DNA of 64,000 nt, from positions 1 through 64,000 of the forward strand of contig CAKOGP040002202.1 of assembly GCA_933822405.4 (NCBI GenBank), given 5' to 3'. A model generated the notes under the pieces. It saw nothing but the letters and a program-made list of their open reading frames with translations, was not told where the DNA came from and ran no database searches. Numbering within the stretch: position 1 is the stretch's first letter; every line of letters starts with the position of its first letter. Position numbers and translations under genes: made by a program. The DNA is from Cylindrotheca closterium. Lineage: Eukaryota > Bacillariophyta > Bacillariophyceae > Bacillariales > Bacillariaceae. This document shows, piece after piece, positions 38,852 through 49,740 of the stretch.

Positions 38852-39502
38852 TCATGCAGCTTTGGCAGCTTTGATTAAGGGTGGAATATTCAAAAGGAAA
38901 CCCTGTAGATGACGCAGTCGCAAGTGGCACCCTTGATCCACAAACATCATCAATACAGAAAGCAGATACTCAAAGTATTTGTTTGCTTCAGCCTTATCGC
39001 CAATCTTATGTTCAATCACAGCGACGTTGTTCAAGATTGCAAATTCAAAAAGCATGTTTTCATCCGTGCACTGTTGTGCCCGGAAAGCCAGCTCGTACAT
39101 TCGTTTTGCTTTCTCTAGCAACCGAACCCTCGAAGAAGGAGCCTCATATTGTCTTTCTGCGAACAGATGAAAAGCTAGAGCGGCGTTGAAAATGAGAATC
39201 GGTGCGATGATGGCCGTATCTGTCACTGATGGTGGTAGTCGAATACCACTTTCGTAGGTGTACATGGTGCGAGCTCCTTGTTTCTCGCTCCTTTCGCACA
39301 TATCAGATTGCAACATATAGTGATCGAGTGTGATGTCACTAGCGTCATTCTTGCACGAGTCTTGTGATAGTATGTTGACTTGGAAAGCCCGATGGCATCG
39401 CAGCGCCAAGGATGCGACCTCGATTGCATTTTCAAAGTCCTTCGCTTTGATGTAGGCAACAACGATATTGTTTCGATACACGGCAGCAGTTGCAAGCGAC
39501 AT
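38852..39502 (-). CDS. Helical-repeat (TPR-like) protein, copy 1 of a pair
   Basis: Intronless, 216 residues, no signal peptide or membrane segment. It reads as paired helices: NNIVVAYIKAKDFENAIEVA at the start, APILIFNAALAFHLFAERQ in the middle, then AKRMYELAFRAQ and AILNNVAVIEHKIGDKAEAN, like divergent TPRs. The 40009-40905 gene has the same order of motifs and a similar Ala-rich end, so the two are paralogues in the same orientation. I associate this arrangement with a diatom-expanded family of unknown function. Protein binding is the most that can be inferred. Confidence 0.65.
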   Translation of the reverse strand: MSLATAAVYRNNIVVAYIKAKDFENAIEVASLALRCHRAFQVNILSQDSCKNDASDITLDHYMLQSDMCERSEKQGARTMYTYESGIRLPPSVTDTAIIAPILIFNAALAFHLFAERQYEAPSSRVRLLEKAKRMYELAFRAQQCTDENMLFEFAILNNVAVIEHKIGDKAEANKYFEYLLSVLMMFVDQGCHLRLRHLQGFLLNIPPLIKAAKAA

Positions 39503-40008
39503 GATTGTGCGTTGTGTGGTGTGATGATTTATGAGACAAGAAATGGTGATTGAATTCCTCGAAAGTGCATCCTATTCCTGTTACCCATGATTGATTGCAG
39601 TGGGTGGCCGCACCGGAGTACTGCGGTAGAGAAATGTCTTGGTGAGAAACGGAACACGAAATTCAACTTGAAGTTCGGATTTTAAAGAACACAACACGAA
39701 AAACCAACTCAAGGAGTTCGGATTGCTTGCACAAAACTAATAAATGAATCAATCAAGAGCACGGTACCTATAGTACAAGTATAAAATACGCGTACCAGTA
39801 CCAGTACCTGGAACAGTACTGTGAACAGGGTTATTCCTGGTTCTTTTGGAACAAGTCGGTTCATGCACTGGAAATGAAAAGTGCTGGAAAGTTCCGAACT
39901 CAGACAATAAATGGCCAACCGCTCCTGCCTACATTTATTGAAAGGAAGCTATGATGACCATCACAGCTTGAACTTCTGTATCTATCGTTTTCTTCTTAAA
40001 GGTTTTAG
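39503..40008. other. Intergenic between the helical-repeat pair
   Basis: These 506 bases show a GTACCAGTACC-rich stretch near 39790-39825 and no gene. They separate the two paralogues. Confidence 0.45.
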
Positions 40009-40905
40009 TTAAGCCGCTGCTGCGACATTCTGATTGCCGAGGGACAAAATATTCAAGATTATTCCCCTTTTAGCTTCTTCGTCGATTGCTATTCTTTTTC
40101 GTTGTTCTCTGTCCAATGAACCAGCCGCCATGATCTGACCAAGATGTTGCAAAGTCTCCATTGCAAGGGAATGATTTCCTACCCTGCATCTCAGTTGCAT
40201 CAAGTTGTTCAATGCTGCTATCCTGACAAGTGCTGCCGTCCCTCTGTTTTCCATGTGGCCAAGAGCACTTATCGCATGATTGTATAGGTCATTGGCCAAG
40301 CTGGCATATTTATTATTGCTGTTCATGATGGTCAAGCTCTGGTTGTGATTAATCAATGCCAAATTGAGAACGGTAATAGACAGGCATAGATCAGCGGCAA
40401 TCTTCGAGTTCGATGGGAGCTGCTCTGCATCAATAGACAGCAGTCTGTTGTATATGTAGCCATGGCGGAAGGACTCGACATTTGCAAAGTTGAATGAAAA
40501 AGTACCGTGGCAAACGTTGACCTTGTCACATGCTGCTCTACCGCAGAGTTTCTTACTTGCAACTCTACGTATTAGATGGAAGCCTTTCATCAGGACCTCG
40601 TATGGTGCTTGCTGTCTGGAACCATGTGAGAGATCAGCGATTGCTTTATTATTCATTGCTATCCCTTTTCGAAGTAGCGTTTGCTGTTTTCTCTCGTACA
40701 CCTTTCGTCCAAAGTTTTTTTGAGAGGTTTCATTGCTGCGGTCCATCATGATGATTGTTTGCCGTGTGAGATTTATGAGCTCGGTTTTATTGAAATTGTG
40801 GGCGAAGAGCAGAAGTTGTGGGGACTGCGGACCCAGAGATGTAACGCAACGCGTCGCGGACTTTTGATTTGTTCTTTCGGAGTTTTTCTTTCGCCTACGA
40901 GACAT
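40009..40905 (-). CDS. Helical-repeat (TPR-like) protein, copy 2 of a pair
   Basis: Open for 298 residues. The first 50 residues are basic and unlike copy 1, so the real start may be one of the downstream Met codons (MMDRSNETSQKNF, near 40750). The rest matches the copy 1 plan: NNKAIADLSHGSRQQAPYEV, a long middle with YIYNRLLSIDAEQLP, then LSITVLNLALINHNQS, ANDLYNHAISALG and ALNNLMQLRCRVGNHSLAM, ending NVAAAA. Helix spacing is TPR-like though the consensus is weak. TACCGGTA lies at 40929-40936, just upstream of the longest start. Function unknown. Confidence 0.6.
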   Translation of the reverse strand: MSRRRKKNSERTNQKSATRCVTSLGPQSPQLLLFAHNFNKTELINLTRQTIIMMDRSNETSQKNFGRKVYERKQQTLLRKGIAMNNKAIADLSHGSRQQAPYEVLMKGFHLIRRVASKKLCGRAACDKVNVCHGTFSFNFANVESFRHGYIYNRLLSIDAEQLPSNSKIAADLCLSITVLNLALINHNQSLTIMNSNNKYASLANDLYNHAISALGHMENRGTAALVRIAALNNLMQLRCRVGNHSLAMETLQHLGQIMAAGSLDREQRKRIAIDEEAKRGIILNILSLGNQNVAAAA

Positions 40906-41813
40906 TCCACGCGAGTGAATTGAGAATATACCGGTACTGTAGTGTATGTGGGATTATTTCTAGTTGTGAATCTATCTTGCTCAAGACGACCTCAAAAAAC
41001 TTTTTACACCTAGCGTTTGCTGTGTTCATACTGTAAACTACTGTACTTGTTTTCCTTCTCCAAGCGATGGGATCGTGGAGAACGTTCTATGCCACCATTC
41101 ATGCAATTCCGTGTGCCTATGAATTTGCCTTTGCGCTCCTTTTGCATCGCTCATGTGGATGATTCATGTCGATCTTTTAAACAATGTTTAGTAGTACTAT
41201 TAAGGAGGAAGGATGATTGGGAGTTCCGCTGAGCAGACTTCTGTGAACACAGCGTCGCTGCTACAATACCAATCCTGTCACCCAACTTCAATGACGGTAT
41301 TTTAATATTGTTCTTTTCTTTGCTAGGTTACAGCTCTCAAATATGACCGGTTGATGGGAGAATGAATGAGAGATACGGTTGATGATGGTGCTAATTCCAA
41401 ATTTCAGGAATGGATTATTGATTGATTTAGATTCGGACTCATTCACTCGCGGGTCATTCGTTCCGAACACCAAATAACGGTTATGACCATTTGTACTTTT
41501 CGCACCGTGTTGCAAAATCCAAAACGAATAATTCTCATCCGCAGTGCGTGTACCAGCACTTGTGCAGTAAAACCAGTCAGCAAGCAAAATTACAAAGTCG
41601 GACAAGGCGATACAGCAACCCGAAGGCAACTCTCACACAAACTATTGAATACTGAAGACAGACACCGATAGGAAGTTCCCAAATTCATACTTTCTCTCAA
41701 AGTTTCCCAAATTCATACTTTCTCTCAAAGTTTCTATGAGAAAATTTTGAAACCTTCTCGCCTGTATCAATCCACCAATCTTCAGATCTCCACTTTCTTT
41801 GTAAGATACCATC
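40906..41813. other. Long intergenic stretch
   Basis: These 908 bases separate the helical-repeat gene (minus) and EAYLL copy 2 (plus), so they probably hold two promoters. They carry TACCGGTA at 40929-40936 and the 28-base tandem repeat at 41678-41733. Small open frames on both strands have no recognisable content. Confidence 0.45.
41678..41733. repeat. 28-bp perfect tandem duplication
   Basis: Two adjacent copies of a 28-base unit starting CCCAAATTCATACTTTC lie 81 bases before the start codon of EAYLL copy 2. Confidence 0.9.
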
Positions 41814-43535
41814 ATGGGCCAACAACAGAGTCAAGATATTGGCGAGATGCCAAAGCTGAAACCGGGAGGACGAAGGCGGGGCCGGAGAAATATGGGCCAA
41901 AAAATGAGTTCCTTCGTTCGCAGCAATAGTAGTCGATTCAACGTTCATGGTGATGACGAAGTTGAGCATCTTGACGAAAAGATTAAAATATACAAAAAGG
42001 AACTAGAAAGACTCGTGGCGTTTGGCGAAGCCAAGCAACAAGAGCACCATGCGGAATTAGGCAAAATGGACAATGAACTTTATAGGAAACGGGTGGAGTT
42101 GCACCGATTGGGAGAAAGTGCCAAGGTTTTCTTTACCTTTTGGGATTATGTCAAGATTGTCCAACGGGCTACGCCTACTGTATGGTCTCCTGAAACAATG
42201 ACGTTCATTGAATCTGAATCGGATACCAGTGAAAGTAGCTATACGACAGATGATCTTACGCCTGTTCCACCTTCACCAAAGGCGCCACGAGGCAAATCAC
42301 CTAGAACGAGAACAAAGAAATCACCAGGCAGGCCCAAACGAAAAGAAAGTTTGCGAAAAAAGAGGCAGTTTTCTCGAAAAGAGGAAAAGAGAGGGATGAT
42401 AATTTCCCGGTCATCAACGGACATGACCTTTACTATTTTTGGATTCTTTGAGGCGTACCTCCTGCGACGATTGCATTTGGCTTTGCTCCTAAAGAATCAA
42501 TCGACCATGCAACGTCATCGATGGAACGATATCATTGTATACTGTTATGATGAAATTCCGGCTACCAAACGTGATACAGAACAAGCCAAAGCATGGTTAG
42601 ACTACCTGAAAACTGTCACGCCGAACTATAAAAAGCAACTGAAAGAAACTTTTGAGCACTTTCTCGCGTTGCAGGATAAACTCATGTATCAATTGCGTGC
42701 TCCAGAAGATAGGCCGAAGGAACTTGAGGCGCAAAATGCGTTCCATACCATTGAAGAAGCACCTCTTGATGATGAAATCACAAGAACCCTTCCAACGATT
42801 ACTCAAACAAGCAGTGGGACAATCGACTTTGAGGACCAAGATGATGCTCCGACAAGCGCATTCTCCTACAAAATACCGGCCGAAGAAGCAGCTCTCCCTT
42901 CAGCTCCACCACCACAAGTTGAGGGTCGCATTTATGCTACTTCGGAATTTAATACTGGTACAACGGGCATGACGCCGGAAGTACGAAGTCGCAAATCCAA
43001 AACCAAACCCAGAAAGCGCAAGAGTGGCAATTTGAAGGTGTCCGCCCATAACAGAGTTTTTGAGTCAAAATCAGGTTCCAGTGACTCTGGTTCTGACTTT
43101 GGTTCTTCCGATGATGATTTGGGAGACAATTCGGGAAAGGAAAAGGAAAAGGCTGCGAAAAATAATGATGTAAAGGAAAAGGACACAGGTAAAAGACGAT
43201 CCAAATGGAGCATGTCCTGGAAGGTTCCGGCATTGGACTCTGATTCGGACCATGCCTCGGGAGATGAATTGAAAATGAGCGCAGACAATTCTGCGGTCGG
43301 GAACGAGTACGGTAGGCTTTCGATGCGTGACGACGATGATAACGATGATGACCGCTTTGATTTTGTCTCTCAAGAAGCAAACCAACAACCGATGGCATCA
43401 TCGGCATTGGCAGGCGGGGCATCAATGATGCTTATGCAGAAATCCATTCGTGCTCAGCAGACGCAATCCAAGCCCGATTCTCAGCAACATTTTCAGCTTA
43501 ATACTGCCGGAAGTGACGATGCAGTCGATGCGTAA
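41814..43535 (+). CDS. MGxxxS/EAYLL family protein, copy 2
   Basis: Intronless, 573 residues. Starts MGQQQS, again a myristoylation signature, followed by a basic stretch (GGRRRGRRNMGQ) suited to acidic membrane lipids. Coiled-coil region (about 45-105), then TFWDYVKIVQRA near 109. The linker to the core is much longer than in copy 1 and very basic (RGKSPRTRTKKSPGRPKRKE). The core FFEAYLLRRLHLALLLKNQ lies near 211, with RWNDIIVYCYDEIPATKR after it and the helix LALQDKLMYQL. A disordered tail of about 270 residues alternates basic and Ser/Asp-rich blocks. Function unknown; the conserved core suggests a shared binding surface. Confidence 0.8.
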   Translation: MGQQQSQDIGEMPKLKPGGRRRGRRNMGQKMSSFVRSNSSRFNVHGDDEVEHLDEKIKIYKKELERLVAFGEAKQQEHHAELGKMDNELYRKRVELHRLGESAKVFFTFWDYVKIVQRATPTVWSPETMTFIESESDTSESSYTTDDLTPVPPSPKAPRGKSPRTRTKKSPGRPKRKESLRKKRQFSRKEEKRGMIISRSSTDMTFTIFGFFEAYLLRRLHLALLLKNQSTMQRHRWNDIIVYCYDEIPATKRDTEQAKAWLDYLKTVTPNYKKQLKETFEHFLALQDKLMYQLRAPEDRPKELEAQNAFHTIEEAPLDDEITRTLPTITQTSSGTIDFEDQDDAPTSAFSYKIPAEEAALPSAPPPQVEGRIYATSEFNTGTTGMTPEVRSRKSKTKPRKRKSGNLKVSAHNRVFESKSGSSDSGSDFGSSDDDLGDNSGKEKEKAAKNNDVKEKDTGKRRSKWSMSWKVPALDSDSDHASGDELKMSADNSAVGNEYGRLSMRDDDDNDDDRFDFVSQEANQQPMASSALAGGASMMLMQKSIRAQQTQSKPDSQQHFQLNTAGSDDAVDA

Positions 43536-43704
43536 GACTAGGAATTTATCAAGTTAATTCGATATTTCATCCTAGGCGACCTAGTTACCACCTGCCTTGC
43601 ACGATAGCTCGATAGTGTTGGAAATAATGGAGAAGTAAACTTTAGATGATGTTACAAATGGTGAAATTGATTCTGCAAACAAGAAAATCATGGATTGATG
43701 GAAA

Positions 43705-45266
43705 TCAATGTGGAAGATGGCTTCCATTGGAAAGTTCTGAAACGACAGATGAATTCGAAGACTCGCCCACCTTCTTCTTCTTCTTTTTCTTCTTCTTAAC
43801 AATTGCCTCGCCCCCATCTTCTAGACCCTCGTCTTCACTGTCTGTTGTTCCAACCTTCTTCTTCTTTTTCTGTGAATGAGCAAGTGAGTAAGGATGATGG
43901 TTTTCAAGGGGCGGAGATGAGTCTGTAAATCGATTTATCGTACCTTCTTTTTCTTCTTAATAGATTCGCCCTCTTCGAGGGCAACTTCATCGCCACTGCC
44001 AGTTCCAATCTCCAGCGTCTCTGGCATGCCTTTTGGAAGTTTCTTCTTCTTTTTCTTCACCGACACTGTTTCTTCCTCGGCCTCAGTCGTAGCTTCCGTT
44101 TCGTCTGGACTCTTATCACTGGAAGGCTTCTCGTCATCCTTGACAGGTTCTGGTTCTGGCTCCTTGACGACAGGCTTCTCCTCCTCCTCTTCCTTCGGAG
44201 CTTCAAACTTCTTGAATTTGGACTGGAACTTGGCCTTTCGGTTGAAAGCGGCTGGGGTGGGAGCAGGAGCAGGAGCCGCGCTCTTTGTTTTTTCCGTCGC
44301 CGCTTCCTCTTCCGGAGTTTGTGTCTTTTGAACAACCTTGGCGATCTTGTTGCGGCTGTTCTTCATCCAAGGCGCTTGATAAGCCTCTTTCTTGATACTA
44401 CCAGCTTCGTAGGCAGGACCAAACATGGAAGACCGAGCTGCTTTGTGCTTAAAGCTTCCACTGCTGCCCTCGGATTCCACGCTTCTCGAGCTGCTAGCAC
44501 TGGCTGTCAAGCTGCGGTTGCTACCGACGGTGGATTCAGGCTTCTTTTTCTTGAACGAGAATTGGGTTCCTTCGGGAGCAGCGCGAACCTTTCCTTCGAC
44601 TCCTTCTTGCAAGGCCATCATCAAATTTTTCTGATTTTCTATATGCGACTTGTATATCTGTTCGACGTGTGCTTTGTGGGCCTCTTCGTCGGTCTGTAAA
44701 TTCATAATTTTGGCTTCCGCCTTCTCAAACGAGGTTTGGATTTTGGGAATTTCATAGTACAGGAACATGACCATATCATTCCATCCCTTGGCATGCAGCT
44801 TCTTTTGTGTTTTTAACATCATGGCTATATGCAGTTTTTTCAACAGATAGGCCTCATAAAAAGCAAAGATGGTGTACTGCACAGCATCGGACTGCTTGAC
44901 CATTTCTCTGCTCTTGGGCACTTCCTTCTTTACGGAATCCTTATTCAGGGTCATTGTGGATCCCTCGATTTGTAGAGGTGCTGCCGTCGAGTTGAAGGTA
45001 CTTCGAATGATACGAACGTATTCCCAGAAGGAATAGTGGCGTTGGGCATGTTTTCCAAGTTTCATCAGAGTCACATGAAGATCCATCTTTTCTCTCGACA
45101 ACACCTTAATTTCCTTTTTCCGCTTCTTTTTGTTCACCTTGCCTTGTGCCTTTAGCACGGCAAGCTTCTCTCGCATAGCCACAATCTTATGGTGAGCCAT
45201 CTGGATATCCTCAGGGTATATGGAGACATCCTCGGACTTTTCGCCGGTACTTTGCCCCTGACCCAT
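43705..45266 (-). CDS. MGxxxS/EAYLL family protein, copy 3, with poly-Lys tail
   Basis: Two exons, 45266-43944 and 43869-43705 (GTACGA donor, CACAG acceptor, phase 0), 495 residues. Starts MGQGQS. Coiled coil at about 20-75, SFWEYVRIIRSTF near 79, core FYEAYLLKKLHIAMMLKTQ near 136 and WNDMVMFLYYEIP. A second helix region ends near 225. The tail is Ser-rich, then Glu/Pro/Lys-rich, and ends in repeated acidic-Lys units such as EEGESIKKKKK and EAIVKKKKKKKKK. The intron splits one of the Lys runs, so reading exon 1 alone would stop two codons later after VR. It is the only copy on the minus strand. Confidence 0.78.
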
Positions 45267-45773
45267 CCTGCGAGAATTCTCGTGATCTTAGTGGGTCTTT
45301 CTGTTCTGGTTATAGGTAATATTCAGACTAGAATGCCAACAACGTCAGGATCTTGTTCTTGCTGATATGGTCGATGCTGAGATTAGTGATTCCTACAATA
45401 GTCACAAGATTACAATCTGAAGCGGATATGATCAGAACTGTTGCATTATACTTTGCGCAATTGATGCGGAGTCGATGATCTTTTCGCCTGCATTTCATCT
45501 TGCATGCGGTGACCTGGACCCCCAATAATTCTGGATCTCATCTCTGATCCTGCATGTGTCTAAATAAGTTACATAAGGTCATTCGGGTCATCAATTCCTT
45601 CACTTCACGTAGCAAACGGACAATAAAAAATAAGCGGCCTCCCTACGCGGACATGGCGTACTAACAACTGAAACTGCTAAATCTATCATCTTCAACTGGA
45701 ATTTGTGTGAAGCCATACAATGAACCATTAATACTCGTCTGTTTTTAAACTGTTGCGGTTGCTTACTCTTTCT
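45267..45773. other. Intergenic, nothing recognised
   Basis: These 507 bases lie between the 5' end of EAYLL copy 3 and the 3' end of the SET-domain gene. No repeat or coding frame was recognised. Confidence 0.45.
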
Positions 45774-47354
45774 TCATTTTATGCATTTGGATTCTTCTTC
45801 CAACACAAGCTTCAGCGATGAAAGGAATGGCAACCATTCCTTATTGTTCGTTGCTGGCGACCCTTTCGATGATGATGATGATGATGACGATTCTTCTTTT
45901 ATTTGTAGCAATGCCGATCGAACCGACTCTATGGATGTTTTCAATTCGCTTCTTCGATTCTCCAAAAGATGCTTCAGAATGTCGTTTCCCAATGATTCAT
46001 TTTCGCGTGGCTGTTCTCCAACTAGCTGAACCGCCAAGTTTTCCATCATTTGCAGTCCAGTCACCAAAGATTCTCTTGGTTCTTTTGTCTTTCCATTGTA
46101 AGAAAATGTGGCACGTTGTTCACTAAGGACAGTGTAGGTCTCGTACAATTGCGGATGTTGCACGAGTGATTGTTGGACCCGAACCGGAAAGATTTCTGGT
46201 CGGACTGCACCCGCCGCTTCCAATAGATCCTGCCACGTCCAAAAGATGATTGGATCAACCTTGCCCTTTGGCAAACAAAAGCCATAGGTCAATAACAGCT
46301 TCCAGTTGTCCTTTTCGTCCCCATACGAAAGATGTATTTGATCTCCAGCAGAATATGACTTGGCCGACGTCAATGTCCAGGTATTGATGGTGGTGGTGTC
46401 ACCATCATCGTTTGAATTTTGTTTCTGTTGCTGTTGTTGTAAAAGCGTGCCGGCGTTCAATTGATGATTGAATAGATCCAATCCTGGAATCAAGGCAATC
46501 GGAACTGTGGATGACTCATCCTGCTGCTCCTGATTTGTATTCATTGTTGATGGTTCGAGTTCAGGTACCGCAATGGATCGGGATCGCACCATGGAAAATG
46601 CCCAAACCCTATCATCATAGCTGCCACTGCCGCCACCATCTTTCGCCAACGATGAATACGCAAAGGCTTGCACCATTTGACGGGTCGCCAACAAGGTTTC
46701 TCGATAGCATCGTGGGAGTTCTAGGTCGTCCCATATGGATTCGGGCAAATTCCAAATGGCATAATGCTCTTTGGGAAGTATTGTGGAGACATATGGGTGA
46801 CGATGATTGTCATCCCGCTGGTCATCTCCTCCTGATCGTAAATGATAAAGCACGGTCAAGGCGAGTTGTTGCTCTTGTGAAAGTGAGTTGTAGTATTCAT
46901 TTCGAGAAGTTTTAGTGACATTGTTAATGTCAGCGATGATCGTATCCTCGACTGGAACTTGTAGCAGTATATCTCCCGGTGACCGATCTACTAGTCTGAG
47001 GCGAAAAATGTTTTCGATGGAGATGAAGAATGATTATAGAACACAATAATACAGTCGGTTGAGAGTGATGATGACAGCATACTGAAAAGCGATAACCTTA
47101 TTCTAATACCAGGTCCACATCATATGACAGCAGAATAGTATTACTCACGTTCGAATTCCTCTTCCAGTGTCTGGAAAGTTGTGGAGCTCCAAATCAAAGG
47201 GTTTCAGATATTTGTCAATAAGTAGTAATCCATCATTCTTATTGTCAGTTCCACTATTATCACTCGAACTTGACGACGAAGAAGATAAGCTCAGTATTGA
47301 AAGACCTAGTAGCCACCAATGGGGAGAAAATAGTGAAAGTAATATCATTGTCAA
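45774..47354 (-). CDS. SET-domain methyltransferase-like protein with N-terminal signal or anchor
   Basis: Two exons, 47354-47149 and 46995-45774 (GTGAGT donor, CTCAG acceptor, phase 2), 475 residues. Exon 1 gives a hydrophobic N-terminus followed by a Ser run and then LELHNFPDTGRGIRT, which joins exon 2 as LVDRSPGDILLQVP: the classic beginning of a SETD3/Rubisco-LSMT-type SET domain. Further motifs are PIALIPGLDLFNHQ and HLSYGDEKDNWKLLLTYGF, the cofactor and substrate site of that family, interrupted by Gln/Asn/Ser runs. A Rubisco LSMT-like substrate-binding region follows. Such enzymes methylate lysine or histidine in non-histone proteins. The hydrophobic N-terminus suggests secretory or plastid routing, though no clear Phe cleavage motif is seen. 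Confidence 0.8.
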
Positions 47355-47758
47355 TCAGATTGTAGCATCGATGCTGGCATATGGTCGCATGCGATGATCG
47401 CATATAGATTGAAGATGATCGATCGAAAAGCGATTTTATTGGATGGTGTCATTTCATCGGATGGAGGCCAGACAGCAAATTATTGGGTCGCTCTAGTCAA
47501 GGAGACGAAACCCAACGGATCCGCAATCGATAGGATATATATGACCCGATCTTTTTAACGGTATATTTATTACTGGAAAGTTCTGTGATGTCTCTCTCTG
47601 CGATACAAATCTATTGTAGCGGCGTCGTTTCGCCGTTTTTATTCCCTTATTCTCATTAAGAGGAGCCCATGCATTGAAATACCGATAGTCCATCGGAGGC
47701 TCATACTGTATCCGAGCTATAGGTACTAGATAGATAGATATAGACATATTCGAAAGAG
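47355..47758. other. Divergent intergenic region
   Basis: These 404 bases separate the SET-domain gene (minus) from EAYLL copy 4 (plus) and so hold both promoters. A TAGATAGATAGATATAGA stretch lies near 47727. Nothing else was recognised. Confidence 0.45.
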
Positions 47759-48940
47759 ATGGGTACAGCGCACTCTGCAGGTGCTCGGACACAACGAGGA
47801 AGCAAAAAAGCACGAATCAACCGTCTTCGCCAAGCCCAAGCGGAGATTGACGAACTTGAAAGGCAGATCCATGAGCTCAAGATCCTACTATATCAAACTC
47901 AAGTGGACGGAATCATGAAGCGTGATAAGCGAGATGCAGAGATATATGATATAGACACACAGACTTATCGAATGAGAACCGATCTGATAAAGAAGGTAAG
48001 TGAAATCATATCGATGGGGGTTCACTACAGTACTGCCGAGCCATGCACAAGCTCAATGCCGCAGTGGTCCCCACTAGCACTTGAGTTTACTGCCGGTTCA
48101 TTTCGTTTTTATTTGCGTGTCTTCCTATAAACTATATATATGCTTTGGTGACTTACAACTGTGTTTCACTTATATTATTCTATAGGGGAAAAAGGCATCA
48201 CAGGTTGTGCCATTTCAAGAATACCTCAACATCGCTCGGAATGCTGCTGCTACCCCAAAGAAAAAAGAGGAAAACACAAAGAAAGATAATAATGAGAACG
48301 AAACTGAAACTGTTGGCAATACGAATGCTGACAAAGTTACAGAAGATAAGGCTCCACCTACTCCTGCTACAATCCCAAAACCAAATGATCAAATAGCCAA
48401 GCCACCGTCTCGGTTTTCCAGAGCCATCATGGTGGTGCCAAATTTCCGAGACCTTCCACTGGCCAATACTCTATTTGCCTATTTGGAGGCGTATTTATTG
48501 AAGCGATTGCACATGGCCATGCTTCAAGAACATCAGCAAAAAATTCATCGAGACTGTTGGAGCAACAGTATTGCGGACCTTTGTTTGGAAATGGAACCCC
48601 TGAAAAAGGAATCTGCCTTGGTCAAGACCAAATTGAATCGAACTGTAGAGGCGCACAACGATCGACTCAAGGGCATGAAGAAAGTGTATGAAGATCATCT
48701 AAGGTATGTGCTATTCTAGTGGAATCAGATTTTTGTGCATGTGAACTTTAAAAAAAAGAGTGGCTCACGACGACCTATTACTCGTTTTGTCTCATATAAC
48801 ATACTATACTATCATGAGACAGGCTACAAGAGTTGCTGATATATCGCTATGAGCAAGCTCCATGGAACGACGTCGCGGAAGAATCGCCAGAGGATGACTT
48901 AGCACATGAGGATTTCGATGAAAGTAAGCATATGGCGTGA
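47759..48940 (+). CDS. MGxxxS/EAYLL family protein, copy 4, multi-exon and divergent
   Basis: Three exons, 47759-47995, 48186-48703 and 48823-48940 (donors GTAAGT and GTATGT, AG acceptors, phases 0 and 2), 290 residues. Starts MGTAHS. Coiled coil at about 20-75; the FWEYV motif is reduced to PFQEYLNIARN; the core is well kept, YLEAYLLKRLHMAMLQEHQ near 179; WND has become WSN. Exon 3 supplies LQELLIYRYEQ, equivalent to LALQDKLMYQL of copy 2, which supports the exon choice. The long disordered tail of the other copies is absent. A GTAAGC just before the stop could be another donor leading to an unseen exon. It is the shortest and most diverged member, possibly decaying. Confidence 0.7.
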
Positions 48941-49119
48941 TCGCTTGAGGGGCAGGTACCCCTGCAAGGAGTTTGACTCTGAAACCAGTTTTCAAAATAT
49001 GCCATATACTATCATGATTGCTATGCTACATCATGTACGATTATTACTTCTCGTACAACAAATTTTTATTTTTATTTTTTACAAACAAGACTACAACTTT
49101 GTTTTCCTGATGGTTGAGA

Positions 49120-49740
49120 GTTAGCGCCGTGGCTCATCAACACCTCCACCGGTACGATGGATGCAAGGTGCACCGCTGTATCATTGTCAAGCCGCGCGTC
49201 CCTTGCTTCCATATCAGCACCTCGAATCAGCAAGAGTTCAGCGATTTCAATGTTCTCCCCCCAGATTGCATGTGATGCAACCGATTGCGTCCCCTCTCTT
49301 TTCTCGTATTTTTAGATTGCCACCATTATCCAACAGTAATCGAACAAGCTCCACAAAAGTCCCAAATTGCAGCCCATGAACAGGGGTGTCCGCCCTCCGC
49401 CGTTTGTTGCTTGCACATTAGCAACTTTTTCCCAGCAACAATGTAACAATAATGTCGAGATTTGGCATTTCACATGCTATTGCCAGTTGGCCTTGACATT
49501 CACGTCTGCACGTACTGTATTATTGGACCAATCATTTCATGAGATTGGCTTCGCCGTTTTGGCAAGCAATGTGCAATAGGCTGCTTATTACTTGCGGCCA
49601 TAGTCATCGAGTTATTCCTCACATCTTCTCCAAAATCTAGTAGTAACTCTAGTATAGCCGCCAATTGCCATCCCTCACGACTGCTTGGATCACTTTCATG
49701 ATGGTTCTCTCATCTACACAGAAAGCCAGTCCTCATATCT
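49120..49740 (-). pseudogene. Antisense ankyrin-gene relic
   Basis: Read on the minus strand from about 49740 the sequence gives QAVVRDGNWRLY, matching QAVRGGDWRL at the start of the broken ankyrin gene near 26 kb. Further down, frames give FVELVRLLLDNGGN (near 49335), NIEIAELLLIRGADMEARD (near 49240) and DTAVHLAS (near 49170). Frames change and stops intervene, so it is a pseudogene. It lies between EAYLL copies 4 and 5, about 22 kb from its relatives and inverted with respect to them. Confidence 0.72.
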
